From contig CAKMNX010000015.1 of assembly GCA_927910745.1 (NCBI GenBank), positions 1 to 31,238 on the forward strand: a stretch of DNA of 31,238 nucleotides. The letters are read 5' to 3'. The DNA is from an uncultured Candidatus Saccharibacteria bacterium. GTDB lineage: Bacteria > Patescibacteriota > Saccharimonadia > Saccharimonadales > Saccharimonadaceae. Below, piece by piece: positions 15,078 to 22,856 of this stretch. The number at the start of each line of letters is the position of its first letter. The first letter of the stretch is position 1. The notes under the pieces were generated by a model. That model worked only from the letters and a program-made list of their open reading frames with translations, was not told the DNA's origin and made no database searches. The position numbers were made by a program, and so were the translations under genes.

Positions 15078-16100
15078 TTATTTCTTTTGCAATAATCTCG
15101 CATTTACAAGCCCATCGCTCAATGAGGCCGGAATGCTCGAGTCCTTGCCTTCAACCCATTCGCACACTGACGCAAAATATCTGTTGTATGCAACGCGAAA
15201 GACCGAGTTATCCAGTGGATGAGAAGGCTGCGTGTGCACTGCAGATGCATCCTGGTCGGTGTACAACACCTCACTACCATTCTCGTGGAATAGTCGCAGA
15301 GTACCAGATCCATTACGATAGCAGAATTCTGCCACCCCTTCCGTCCCTTCAACACGGAATTCGAGAGAGCGCGTTGCCCTGCTGATCGATGTCGTGCGTA
15401 TCGCCACACGTGCCTGATTCATTACGAATGAACAATCAAAGCACTCGTCAGATGGCCGCTGTCCTTTTGGCATCGCTCCACGCCACGACCCGCGCCTTGT
15501 TTCTGCGCTGCATTGAAACTCGTGGACACTCGAATAGTTGCCGCCGAGCAAGAACACGGCGAGGTCAAGAAGGTGGCTTCCCATTGCCATACGCTGCCCA
15601 CCGCCAAGATCTGGCGTTGTCATCCATGACGGTAGCGAATCTGCCCGCAAAGCAGCGGTGCGCTCAAAGAGATCAATTGAGCAAATATCACCAAGCGTAC
15701 CCTCGTTGATCATCTTGGCAACGATCTGAAATTGCTCAAGGCCACGAAGCTGAAAATCAACCACGCAACGATCTTTGACGGCATCAAAATATGGAAGCGA
15801 CAAGTCGTCGCCACAGACTGGCTTTTCTGCCAATATAAAACACTGTTCGTGAGCAAGCCGCTCCCAGTACTCATCCCGACAGCAAACTGGTGTTGTCAGA
15901 CAAACGATATCAGGTGACTTTGCCATTACATCATCAAACGATTCAGCAAGGTCTTTGTCGTATCCATGAGACTGTAGATGCTGTGCGGCTCGTTCCTTTG
16001 TTGAGCCAACGACGCCAACAACTTCCACCTTAGGAAGGAGACTTAGTCCCGCAAGATGTGTTCGTATACCGACGCCAGTACCTATTATTGCAACTTTCAT
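15078..16100 (-). CDS. Gfo/Idh/MocA-family oxidoreductase
   Basis: 340 aa NAD(P)-dependent sugar-type dehydrogenase. The N-terminal Rossmann fold starts MKVAIIGTGVGIRTHLAG (GxGxxG type), then VCLTTPV and the family's AEKPV motif with EKP at 92-94, whose Lys is the usual catalytic residue. The C-terminal half is the alpha/beta substrate domain (GGGQRMAMGSHLLDLAVFLLGG), with His as expected. Substrate cannot be read from sequence; sugar or inositol-like compounds are usual. GGGAGG lies before ATG 16100. It stands alone behind a tRNA pair with its own promoter. Many cysteines (PVCCRDEY, FDCSF) are unusual for these neighbours. Confidence 0.88.
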   Translation of the reverse strand: MKVAIIGTGVGIRTHLAGLSLLPKVEVVGVVGSTKERAAQHLQSHGYDKDLAESFDDVMAKSPDIVCLTTPVCCRDEYWERLAHEQCFILAEKPVCGDDLSLPYFDAVKDRCVVDFQLRGLEQFQIVAKMINEGTLGDICSIDLFERTAALRADSLPSWMTTPDLGGGQRMAMGSHLLDLAVFLLGGNYSSVHEFQCSAETRRGSWRGAMPKGQRPSDECFDCSFVMNQARVAIRTTSISRATRSLEFRVEGTEGVAEFCYRNGSGTLRLFHENGSEVLYTDQDASAVHTQPSHPLDNSVFRVAYNRYFASVCEWVEGKDSSIPASLSDGLVNARLLQKK

Positions 16101-16125
16101 TAAGAGTCCTCCCTTAGCAAACTAC

Positions 16126-16154
16126 ATTCTATTGGCAGACAAGATACTGCTCAA
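16126..16154 (-). promoter_or_regulatory. Promoter of the Gfo/Idh/MocA gene
   Basis: Minus strand TTGAGC (16149-16154), 17-nt spacer, TAGAAT (16126-16131), start near 16119, giving a leader of about 20 nt. Confidence 0.6.
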
Positions 16155-16195
16155 AAACAATACGGTGTTGGCACTAAAAATGAATAATCTCAAAA

Positions 16196-16272
16196 TGGTG
16201 GATCTTGCAGGATTCGAACCTGCGACCTCACGAATGTGAATCGTGCGCTCTAGCCAACTGAGCTAAAGATCC
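16196..16272 (-). tRNA. tRNA-Val (CAC)
   Basis: 77 nt including encoded CCA. Acceptor GGATCTT/AAGATCC with discriminator A; anticodon stem CACGA/TCGTG around TTCACAT, giving anticodon CAC (reads GTG); T-loop TTCGAAT. One nucleotide separates it from the upstream tRNA-Ala. Confidence 0.94.
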
Positions 16273-16273
16273 A

Positions 16274-16350
16274 TGGTGGAGCATACCAGATTCGAACTGG
16301 TCACCTCTTCGCTGCCAGCGAAGCGCTCTAGCCAAATGAGCTAATGCCCC
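16274..16350 (-). tRNA. tRNA-Ala (GGC)
   Basis: 77 nt including encoded CCA. Acceptor GGGGCAT/ATGCTCC with the alanine G3-U70 wobble. The anticodon stem CTTCG/CGAAG encloses CTGGCAG, giving anticodon GGC (reads GCC). First gene of the tRNA-Ala-tRNA-Val unit. Confidence 0.95.
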
Positions 16351-16353
16351 GTC

Positions 16354-16370
16354 TGCTATAGACTATAGCA
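16354..16370. promoter_or_regulatory. Symmetric extended -10 promoter upstream of tRNA-Ala
   Basis: A 17-bp palindrome, TGCTATAG-A-CTATAGCA. On the minus strand TGCTATAGT is an extended -10 whose start near 16355 is 5 nt before tRNA-Ala. On the plus strand the same sequence gives TGCTATAGA, pointing the other way. No clear -35 on either side. Confidence 0.5.
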
Positions 16371-16400
16371 AAAAATCACCTCTTTGACTAGAGGTGATTT
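16370..16400 (-). terminator. Terminator upstream of tRNA-Ala
   Basis: Perfect 11-bp stem AAATCACCTCT (16373-16383) with its complement (16390-16400), 6-nt loop, then six Ts on the minus strand. It ends transcription arriving from the right, before the tRNA-Ala promoter, so some transcript must come from 16401-16745 or from tRNA-Leu read-through. Confidence 0.88.
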
Positions 16401-16689
16401 GCCGGTAGCTGCTACGCGCCCACCCTGGGGCACAATGTTTGTTTTGGCACGATGTTTGTGTTTGGACGCAACGGTACCCCTTTTTGCGTACCAGCTTGTC
16501 TTTATTATGCACCACCACTTTGCAAAACACAAGCAGTTCGCCGATTAATTGTTGCACTTTTATGGTTCAGGCACTCTATAGCTCTTACGCTTCATCTGGA
16601 GAAATGTCCAGTTAATGCAAGCGTCAAAGCATCCAAGCAAAGTGCTCGTACAAGTATCTTAATACAAGATCTCCCCCTATTGTTATTTA
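16401..16689 (-). other. Non-coding stretch between terminators, possible structured RNA
   Basis: No credible reading frame: the one 64-codon frame (16363-16557) runs through the terminator. On the minus strand GGTAC/GTACC (16474-16493), ACGCAA/TTGCGT and GTAG/CTAC can pair, and two 14-nt copies of ACAAACAtyGTGCC-like sequence (16429-16442 and 16446-16459, one mismatch) repeat with a 17-nt period. A weak minus-strand promoter (TTGTGT, 17 nt, CATAAT at 16504-16509) would give about 130 nt ending at the terminator. I see none of the SRP, RNase P or tmRNA signatures. Confidence 0.3.
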
Positions 16690-16720
16690 CAAAAGCAAAA
16701 CACCACCTATCTTGGTGGTG
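16690..16720 (-). terminator. Terminator of tRNA-Leu
   Basis: Stem CACCACC (16701-16707) with GGTGGTG (16714-16720), 6-nt loop, minus-strand tail TTTTGCTTTT, 25 nt after the tRNA. Confidence 0.8.
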
Positions 16721-16745
16721 CTGATGTGTCACGAGGCATCATATC

Positions 16746-16833
16746 TGGTGCGGACGAGAAGACTTGAACTTCCACGAGCGCAATGCTCACCAGCCCCTCA
16801 AGCTGACGCGTCTACCAATTCCGCCACGTCCGC
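16746..16833 (-). tRNA. tRNA-Leu (GAG)
   Basis: 88-nt class II tRNA with encoded CCA (16746-16748). The acceptor GCGGACG pairs CGTCCGC. The anticodon stem TCAGC/GCTGG encloses TTGAGGG, giving anticodon GAG (reads CTC). The long variable arm TGAGCATTGCGCTCG and D-arm TGGCGGAATTGGTAGACGCG-like start are typical of leucine tRNAs. It begins 32 nt after the solute-binding protein gene stop. Confidence 0.94.
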
Positions 16834-16865
16834 ATATCTCGCGACACTGTTGATTATACCGCATG

Positions 16866-18728
16866 TTAGGGGGTTTTGTAAACATCTCGCGTGGTAACTG
16901 TCCAGCGAAGGATATCTGCATAGCGATCTGCGCCCGAAACGAGCGTATCGCCCTGCTGAATGGCCTGCACACCAGGGCCCGTGGCATACACACTAGCCGA
17001 CCGATAGAGGCCAATCGCAGGCACATCGCTGTACCACTGCTCGGCAAACGCTTTGTACTTGGCAGCACGCAGCTTGGGCTCGAGGCGCGTGCGGGCGCTA
17101 GCCAATGCAGCATCTGCGGTACGGCTGGTGTAATTGACGAAGTTGTAGCCCTGGTAGCCCGTCTGTGAGGAGTGCCAGTAGGCATAGACATCGGGGTCGG
17201 CACCAATCGCTAGCTCATAGAGCAAGACATCGTAGCTTCGCCCCTGCAACGTCCCCTGGACAAAGGTAGATGACGTTGCCGAGCGGTCGATCACTTGCTG
17301 CGTCACGGCAACGCCAAGCTGCTGCCACTGCTCCATTACCTTAGCGAGAACCGCTTCGTACTCTGCACCCTTCGTGGTAGTGATCATAATCTCTAGCTTT
17401 TGGCCATCTTTGCTGCGGACTTTGCTGCCATCGGCGAGCTTCCAGCCTGCTTCGTCCAGCATTGCAGCTGCCTTTGCTCGGTCGGGCTTGTCTGCGGATG
17501 GTGTATTAATGCCCCCAAGTTGGCTCGGGATAAACGGCCCATCGAGGCGCTGCACCCCCTCACCCAGCGAGGTGCGAATCGCAGCGGTGTTGGTGCCCAG
17601 TTGGAGGGCTTTACGCACGGCGCGATCTTTGAGGATGGGGTTGGTATTGTTCATGAGCAAATACACCCCGCGGTCGGTTGGTACAGTGGTTGTAGTGTAT
17701 TGGTTGCGTGGAATATCTTTGCGCATCACAACGGAGAGGTCGGTTGCGCCACTCAACTCACCAGCTTGCAAAGCCGAGACGATATCTTGCTGCGTGCTAT
17801 ACGCTTGGAGCTCGAAGCGATCGAGCTTGGGTCGGCCACCATAATAGCCATCAAAGGCAACGACATGCACCGTCTTTGGCCGGCGAGCATTGTTGGTTGA
17901 TTGCAAAATCTGGAACTTAAATGGCCCACTACCAACTGGCGAATGATTAAACGGTGCCTGGCGCATTGAGCTTGGCGTTGCCGAGCCTAGCATATGCTCG
18001 GGCAAAATCGGGAAAGTCAATGCATGGGGGAAGGCGGCATACGTGGCAGGCAGCACAAACTGGACAGTGGTATCGTTGACCGCCTTGGCCTGGACGTCGA
18101 CCCAGTTGACGCGCAAGGGCGAGCGCACTGCCGGGTTCTTGATAAGGTTGATCGTGAAGACAACATCCTTGGCGGTGAGCTTGTGCCCATCGTGCCAACG
18201 GACGTCATCACGCAATTGAGCGGTGTAGGTTTTGCTCGCTTCGTTATAGGCAAGGCTCGTTGCAACATCTGTGTGGAGCGAACCCTTGGCGTCGTAACGA
18301 TAGAGCGAGGAAAACATGAGTTGGCTGGCCGAAAGCTCGGCACTGCTGGTTGCAAAGAGTGGATTAAGCGTCTCAATCGGGCCAAGCGCCCCCTCGATAT
18401 ACGTCCCGCCAGTCCCACCAGTTGCCGTCGTCGCGTCACGGCGGATAAAGATCTGAGCAATAATACCGAGCAAAATCACTGCAATGAGGACGAGCCACAG
18501 CACAACCCGCCGCCGGGCTCGACGCAAACTCTCGAAGCGGCTCCCTAAGAACTTACCAACATGGCGCGTCGCGCTATCTTCGAGCTGCTTGAGGTCACGG
18601 CGTGGCTTCTTGCGGCGAGATGACACCGATTTCGCTGCTTTAGCTGCTCGCAGCGATTCATCCTCCTGAGGCACAACTGCCGACGAGGTCTCACGGCGCT
18701 GGAGGTGCTTCTCCTGCCGGTCTGCCAT
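16866..18728 (-). CDS. Membrane-anchored family 5 solute-binding protein (peptide type)
   Basis: 620 aa. Residues 1-73 form a strongly basic cytoplasmic arm (RRKKPRRDLKQLE, RRARRR), then one transmembrane helix at 74-95, then a full SBP_bac_5 domain: YIEGALGPIETLNPLFA, LRDDVRWHDGHKLTAKDVVFT, then PVGSGPFKF and ARRPKTVHVVAFDGYYGGRP. This family binds oligopeptides or nickel for ABC importers. It is not a lipoprotein: there is no lipobox. No permease or ATPase gene is near, so its partner is unknown. It starts 3 nt after the secG stop, in the operon holin-like-secG-SBP. Confidence 0.9.
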   Translation of the reverse strand: MADRQEKHLQRRETSSAVVPQEDESLRAAKAAKSVSSRRKKPRRDLKQLEDSATRHVGKFLGSRFESLRRARRRVVLWLVLIAVILLGIIAQIFIRRDATTATGGTGGTYIEGALGPIETLNPLFATSSAELSASQLMFSSLYRYDAKGSLHTDVATSLAYNEASKTYTAQLRDDVRWHDGHKLTAKDVVFTINLIKNPAVRSPLRVNWVDVQAKAVNDTTVQFVLPATYAAFPHALTFPILPEHMLGSATPSSMRQAPFNHSPVGSGPFKFQILQSTNNARRPKTVHVVAFDGYYGGRPKLDRFELQAYSTQQDIVSALQAGELSGATDLSVVMRKDIPRNQYTTTTVPTDRGVYLLMNNTNPILKDRAVRKALQLGTNTAAIRTSLGEGVQRLDGPFIPSQLGGINTPSADKPDRAKAAAMLDEAGWKLADGSKVRSKDGQKLEIMITTTKGAEYEAVLAKVMEQWQQLGVAVTQQVIDRSATSSTFVQGTLQGRSYDVLLYELAIGADPDVYAYWHSSQTGYQGYNFVNYTSRTADAALASARTRLEPKLRAAKYKAFAEQWYSDVPAIGLYRSASVYATGPGVQAIQQGDTLVSGADRYADILRWTVTTRDVYKTP

Positions 18729-18731
18729 GCT

Positions 18732-18965
18732 CTACCCCGCAGACGGCAACAAGAGTGCCGCCAAAATAGACCCAACAAAGGTAACAGCCAAGAAGATCGT
18801 CGCCTCAAAGAGGTTCTTGTCGAGGCCACGCCGCGTGGTATAGAGCTCACCCGAGGCACCAAAGCCTGCACCAAGCGTCGCCCCGCGCTGCTGGAGCAAA
18901 ATAGCTAGGATCATTAAGATGGCCGAGCCAATCATTATTGTTTGTAGAATACTATCAAGACTCAT
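18732..18965 (-). CDS. secG: Preprotein translocase subunit SecG
   Basis: 77 aa from ATG 18965, which has AGGAGG 6 nt before it; the longer frame to 18989 lies inside the upstream gene. Two membrane helices (about 7-24 and 54-73) flank LLQQRGATLGAGFGASGELY, the conserved SecG loop. It assists SecYE in protein export. It overlaps the upstream gene by 11 nt and is followed at once by the solute-binding protein gene. Confidence 0.88.
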   Translation of the reverse strand: MSLDSILQTIMIGSAILMILAILLQQRGATLGAGFGASGELYTTRRGLDKNLFEATIFLAVTFVGSILAALLLPSAG

Positions 18966-19356
18966 GTTGTTCCTCCTGCGTGCGCCCATAATTTAGCTCG
19001 AGCGCGCTGCTTACTATATAGTTTACCAGACTCATGATCAGGCCTGTCAAGATGGAGTGAAGAAACGTCATCTTGAGACCTGGTGCCAGTATCAGTGAGA
19101 TATAGACCATAAAGCCATTGACAACGACGGTGAAGAGACCGAGCGTGACGAGAATGGCAGGAAGTGATAGGATGATGGCAATCGGCTTAAAGACTGCATT
19201 GACGACTGAGAAGATGAGCCCAGCCAGCAAAAACACCGCAACGTTCATATCGGGCTGGACACCGATATAGCCTGTACCAAAGATACGTACGGCAATCCAC
19301 AGCCCAAGTGAATTTAACACCCAGCGGATAATAAAGGCAAAAAATTGTCGTTTCAT
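18955..19356 (-). CDS. Phage holin 4-superfamily (YvlD-like) membrane protein
   Basis: 133 aa with four hydrophobic helices. Typical features are RWVLNSLGLWIAVRIFG at the start, the conserved AGLIFSVVNAVFKPIAIILS with its SVVNA/KP pattern, LPAILVTLGLFTVVVNG and ILTGLIMSLVNYIV. This matches the PF04020 type of membrane protein, common in bacterial chromosomes and usually not phage-borne. Function is unknown. First gene of the secG operon; the promoter (19364-19392) gives a start about 7 nt before the ATG, so the mRNA is probably leaderless. Confidence 0.8.
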   Translation of the reverse strand: MKRQFFAFIIRWVLNSLGLWIAVRIFGTGYIGVQPDMNVAVFLLAGLIFSVVNAVFKPIAIILSLPAILVTLGLFTVVVNGFMVYISLILAPGLKMTFLHSILTGLIMSLVNYIVSSALELNYGRTQEEQHES

Positions 19357-19363
19357 TTGCTCT

Positions 19364-19392
19364 AGTATAGCGGTTTTTTACCATTTTGTCGA
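19364..19392 (-). promoter_or_regulatory. Promoter of the holin-like-secG operon, near-leaderless
   Basis: Minus strand TCGACA (19387-19392), 17-nt spacer, TATACT (19364-19369); 7 nt then separate it from the ATG at 19356. No Shine-Dalgarno. It overlaps the end of pepP. Confidence 0.65.
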
Positions 19393-20565
19393 TAAGCTGG
19401 CGCTGAGATTATCGTGGCCGCTCGGCGTAATGAGAATGTCATCTTCGATCCTGACACCAATGCCCTCCTCTGGAATGTAAATTCCTGGCTCGACGGTAAG
19501 CACCATACCAGCGCGCAGTACCCGCGGCGCACCCAGGCTGTCGTGTGTATCGACGCCAAGCCCGTGGCTGGTAGCATGTGGATAGTAGCGCCGGAAGGTG
19601 GCTTGGTCGTGACGATCGCGTAGGAGGCCAAGCTGCTGCAGGGCGTCGCGCATAATATCGTCGCTCTGTTGGATGTAGTCAGCCACGGGGAGATTTGGCT
19701 CGAGCAGCTCTATGATGTGTTGCTGCGCCTGCACCACTGCAGCATGGACATCCTGCTGGCGCTGCGTCGGTTTGATACCATAGGTGCGAGTGATATCCGC
19801 ACAATATCCATTGACCCGCGCTCCGACATCGATCAGCACCATATTCTCAGCGGTAAGCGGCCCTGCATTATGGCTGTAGTGCAAAGTACAAGCGTTAGCA
19901 CCACCAGCAACAATTGGACTATACGCATGGCGAGCATTGCGGTGCCGAAATAGATAGTCAAATTCCGCCTCGCACTCATACTCATGCTGGCAGTGTGGCA
20001 GGCGCTGCTTGGCTACCTCAAACGCCTCGATAGTCAGCGCAATTGCCTGGCGCAGTGCAGCAATCTCCTCCGGCTGCTTGATAGCCCGCAGTTCACGCAG
20101 CTGACGCAGACACGATTGTACTGAAGGAAAGATCCGCTGTAGTACTTTGCTCAGGTCGCGCGAGGCGGGATTGAGCATAAAACCGTAGTCGGTGCGGTCG
20201 TTTACTTCGTATACAACCGTATGGCGCTTGGCAAGCTGACGCAGCTCTGCCTCAAAATCGTGGGCGTCAATCACTGCATCAGCACCACTGATCCGCTTGG
20301 CTTCCTCACTGCTGAGTTCACCAACGAAAGTCTGCTGCACCGCGTCGAGATGAGGCCGCACGAGTGTTGTACGACTCCGTCGTCCATCGATAATCAACTT
20401 CCAACCTGGTCGCTCAATCCCACTAAGCCACCAAAAGTTCGACTCCTGCTGAAATGGCGCTGGCTCATCACCACTGCCCTGCACTTCGTCATACGCCGTC
20501 AATACTGCCAGCCCACCCGCAAGCGCATCAATGCAACGCGCTCGATTCTGACGAAAGTCCATCAT
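19378..20565 (-). CDS. pepP: Xaa-Pro aminopeptidase (M24 family)
   Basis: 395 aa. Cleaves an N-terminal residue from peptides with proline second. A creatinase-like N-terminal domain (1-about 150) is followed by the pita-bread catalytic domain with the five metal ligands Asp246 (LIDVGA), Asp257 (ADITRTYG), His334 (HATSHGLGVDTHD), Glu359 (TVEPGIY) and Glu374 (RIEDDILIT). All are present, so it should be active. ATG 20565 overlaps the SPFH stop by 4 nt (ATGA), so translation is coupled; ATG 20562 directly follows. Length is a little below the E. coli enzyme (441). Confidence 0.93.
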   Translation of the reverse strand: MMDFRQNRARCIDALAGGLAVLTAYDEVQGSGDEPAPFQQESNFWWLSGIERPGWKLIIDGRRSRTTLVRPHLDAVQQTFVGELSSEEAKRISGADAVIDAHDFEAELRQLAKRHTVVYEVNDRTDYGFMLNPASRDLSKVLQRIFPSVQSCLRQLRELRAIKQPEEIAALRQAIALTIEAFEVAKQRLPHCQHEYECEAEFDYLFRHRNARHAYSPIVAGGANACTLHYSHNAGPLTAENMVLIDVGARVNGYCADITRTYGIKPTQRQQDVHAAVVQAQQHIIELLEPNLPVADYIQQSDDIMRDALQQLGLLRDRHDQATFRRYYPHATSHGLGVDTHDSLGAPRVLRAGMVLTVEPGIYIPEEGIGVRIEDDILITPSGHDNLSASLSTKW

Positions 20566-21310
20566 GACCGCTTGATACCTCGCAGTACCTCTGTCAATTC
20601 TGCTGGGAAGAGGATCATCGTCTTCTGGCTTGGCTCAGCACTAATGCGCTCGAGTGTCGTGAGCGTACGCAGGTTGATTGCCCCTGGGGTGTTAGCAAGA
20701 ATCTGAGCGGCTTCTGCAAGGGTCTCTGCGGCGGCTTTTTCACCATCAGCATTGATGATGTTGGCTCGGCGCTCACGCTCGGCTTCGGCTTGCTTAGCCA
20801 TAGCGCGCTTCATATCACCTGGCAACTCGATGTTCTGAATCTTCACGTTCTCAACGTCAATCCCCCACTTGTCAGTCTCAGCATCGACAATCTCTTGATT
20901 TGCTGGCTGAGCTCCTCTCGCTTGGCGAAGCAGTCGTCCATGTCAATGTTACCCGTCACATCACGCAGCGCTGCCTGAGCAAACTGGCTGGTAGCGTAAA
21001 TATAGTTCGTCGTCTCGAGGACGGCCTTTGGCGCATTAATGACACGAAAGTACACCACGGCATCCACACCAACCGTCACGTTATCTTTCGTAATGACCTC
21101 TTGCTTTGGCACATCGATCGGCGTCGAGCGGACATCGACCATCATAATCGTCTGAAAGATTGGCACCACTACGCGTAGGCCTGGTGCGCGCTGACCCGAG
21201 AAGCGCCCAAGCGTTAGCACCACACCACGCTGGTATTGATTCACCACCCGAATCCCGCTCAGCATGAAGACAATCGTCGCCACGATGATGCCGATAATGA
21301 TATATTCCAT
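20562..21310 (-). pseudogene. SPFH/stomatin-like membrane protein, one-base frameshift
   Basis: Two minus-strand frames make one stomatin-type protein: ATG 21310 (MEYIIIGIIVATIVFML, AAGGAGG 3 nt upstream) to 20843, and a second frame ending at 20562. The first has the N-terminal helix and the SPFH core (RGVVLTLGRFSGQRAPGLRV, DVPKQEVITKDNVTV, ALRDVTG); the second has IQNIELPGDMKRAMAKQAEAERERRA, the usual coiled-coil. The break is near 20894-20900: after LSQQIK one added base restores EIVDAETDKWGIDVENVK. Stomatins form membrane scaffolds and often partner a NfeD protein, which is not seen here. Expected full length is about 250 aa. Confidence 0.82.
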
Positions 21311-21436
21311 ATTCCTCCTTTGGACTAGCTTATTGCTTTTATCATACCACATTGTGGCAAAATAGCGAGATGGGGCCGTCTTGCTATCTCGCAATAGGTA
21401 GCTGGGTATCAGATCAGATATAATTTGATTACCGAA

Positions 21437-21477
21437 ACTGGCAGCCCTTCGACGTGCCAGTCTATTTCCGGTATACT
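21437..21477 (+). promoter_or_regulatory. rarA promoter with palindrome
   Basis: TATACT (21472-21477) lies 10 nt before ATG 21488, with a weak TTCGAC (21448-21453) at 18 nt. The inverted repeat ACTGGCA-N11-TGCCAGT (21437-21461) covers the -35 region. No Shine-Dalgarno. Confidence 0.5.
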
Positions 21478-21487
21478 AGACGTAGCT

Positions 21488-22693
21488 ATGCCTGAGCCAG
21501 ATTCGTCATCGTCATCACGCCAACCGCTGGCCGAGCGGCTACGCCCACAATCGCTCGATGCCGTGATAGGCCAGACACACTTGCTGGGCGATGCCGAGAT
21601 TTTGCGCCAGATTGTCGCCAAGAAGCAACCCGTAAGCCTCATCTTCTGGGGGCCACCGGGTACGGGCAAGACGACGCTGGCGCGGATTATTGCTCGCGAG
21701 GTGGAGGCCGAGTTTATTGAGCTCAGTGCCGTTACCAGTGGCAAGAAGGATGTCGAGCGAGTTATCCAGCATGCCCGGCAAAATTGGAATCTTGGCCTGC
21801 GTACTGTTCTCTTTGTTGATGAAATCCACCGCTTTAATAAGGCGCAGCAAGACGCTTTTTTGCCTCATGTCGAGTCGGGGCTGATTACGTTGATCGGTGC
21901 GACGACTGAGAATCCAAGCTTCGAGGTTATTACACCGCTACTGAGCCGGATGCGCGTACTCGTCTTGCAGCCACTAAGCAAAGACGAAATTCGCGCTATT
22001 CTCCAGCGCGCCATCACTACCCTAGGCAAGACAGAGCACGTCACGCCAGAGGCGCTCGATTATCTTGCCGAGCTATCGGGCGGTGATGCCCGAGTGGCGC
22101 TCGGTAACCTTGAGCTTGCCCTGAGTCTCGCTGAGACAGTGACGCCCGATATCGTTACAGCTGCTGCCCAAAAGAAACTTCCGGGCTACGACAAGCAAGG
22201 CGAGATGCACTATGATGTGATCTCGGCCTTTATCAAGTCGATGCGGGGTAGCGATGTCCGTGCCACCCTCTATTATCTGAGCCGAATGATCGACGCTGGC
22301 GAAGACCCAAAGTTCATTGCCAGGCGCATGGTGGTATTCGCCAGTGAGGACATCGGGCTGGCAGGTAATGGTGCGTTATCTCTAGCGGTGGCGACCTTCC
22401 AAGCGGTGGAGCGAGTTGGCTTGCCTGAGGCCCGCTACAATCTCTACCACTGTGCCACAGCGCTTGCCCGCTCGGCTAAATCGCGCGAGATCACCGACCT
22501 TATGCACGAGGCAGAGGCTCTTGCTAGCCGCTACGCCGATGCACCAGTGCCGCTCCATCTGCGCAATGCTCCCACCAAACTCATGAAGGAGCTCGGCTAT
22601 GGCAAAGGCTATCAGTGGCAGGCAAACTTCCAACACGAGAAGGGATTTTTGCCAGATGAGATAGCCCAGCACGTGTCAAAGGATAACGTATAG
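21488..22693 (+). CDS. rarA: Replication-associated recombination protein RarA (MgsA), AAA+ ATPase
   Basis: 401 aa from ATG 21488; the frame is open to 21425 but that part lies over the promoter. Walker A GPPGTGKT (55-62), Walker B LFVDEIHRFN (108-117), sensor IGATTENPSFEV, then DARVALGNLE and the MgsA C-terminal region (MHYDVISAFIKSMRGSD, YLSRMIDAGEDPKFIARR). It acts on DNA gaps and stalled forks as a clamp-loader-like tetramer. Usual length is about 420-450 aa. Expressed from a near-leaderless promoter; divergent from the SPFH gene. Confidence 0.95.
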   Translation: MPEPDSSSSSRQPLAERLRPQSLDAVIGQTHLLGDAEILRQIVAKKQPVSLIFWGPPGTGKTTLARIIAREVEAEFIELSAVTSGKKDVERVIQHARQNWNLGLRTVLFVDEIHRFNKAQQDAFLPHVESGLITLIGATTENPSFEVITPLLSRMRVLVLQPLSKDEIRAILQRAITTLGKTEHVTPEALDYLAELSGGDARVALGNLELALSLAETVTPDIVTAAAQKKLPGYDKQGEMHYDVISAFIKSMRGSDVRATLYYLSRMIDAGEDPKFIARRMVVFASEDIGLAGNGALSLAVATFQAVERVGLPEARYNLYHCATALARSAKSREITDLMHEAEALASRYADAPVPLHLRNAPTKLMKELGYGKGYQWQANFQHEKGFLPDEIAQHVSKDNV

Positions 22694-22805
22694 CAGGCTG
22701 AAAAATATTTGTGACTCGTTTTACCAAGCGAAAAGCCTAGGCAACTTAACAAGAGGCTCTTAGCTATTCGTCGTATCTTGGAAGGATACAGGCGTTAAGT
22801 AGTGA

Positions 22806-22856
22806 CAAAAACTCGGAGCATCTTACCTCTCCAGGCTACTGCTGCGCTACTCCGAG
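22806..22856 (-). terminator. Terminator at the end of the trehalase gene
   Basis: CTCGGAG (22812-22818) pairs with CTCCGAG (22850-22856) around a 31-nt loop, then TTTTTG on the minus strand. The stem includes the end of the coding region and the stop. The 22694-22805 stretch holds nothing clear. Confidence 0.6.

Noticed and set aside
16363..16557. 64-codon frame between tRNAs
   Set aside because: It reads through the terminator hairpin, has no ribosome site, and has no family-like pattern.
16401..16689. tmRNA, SRP RNA or RNase P RNA
   Set aside because: The conserved tag-coding and tRNA-like ends, GGAA tetraloop with AGCAG, and P4 motifs are all missing.
18955..19356. Holin gene as evidence of prophage
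   Set aside because: This holin-4 type is a common chromosomal membrane family, and no lysin or phage genes are nearby.
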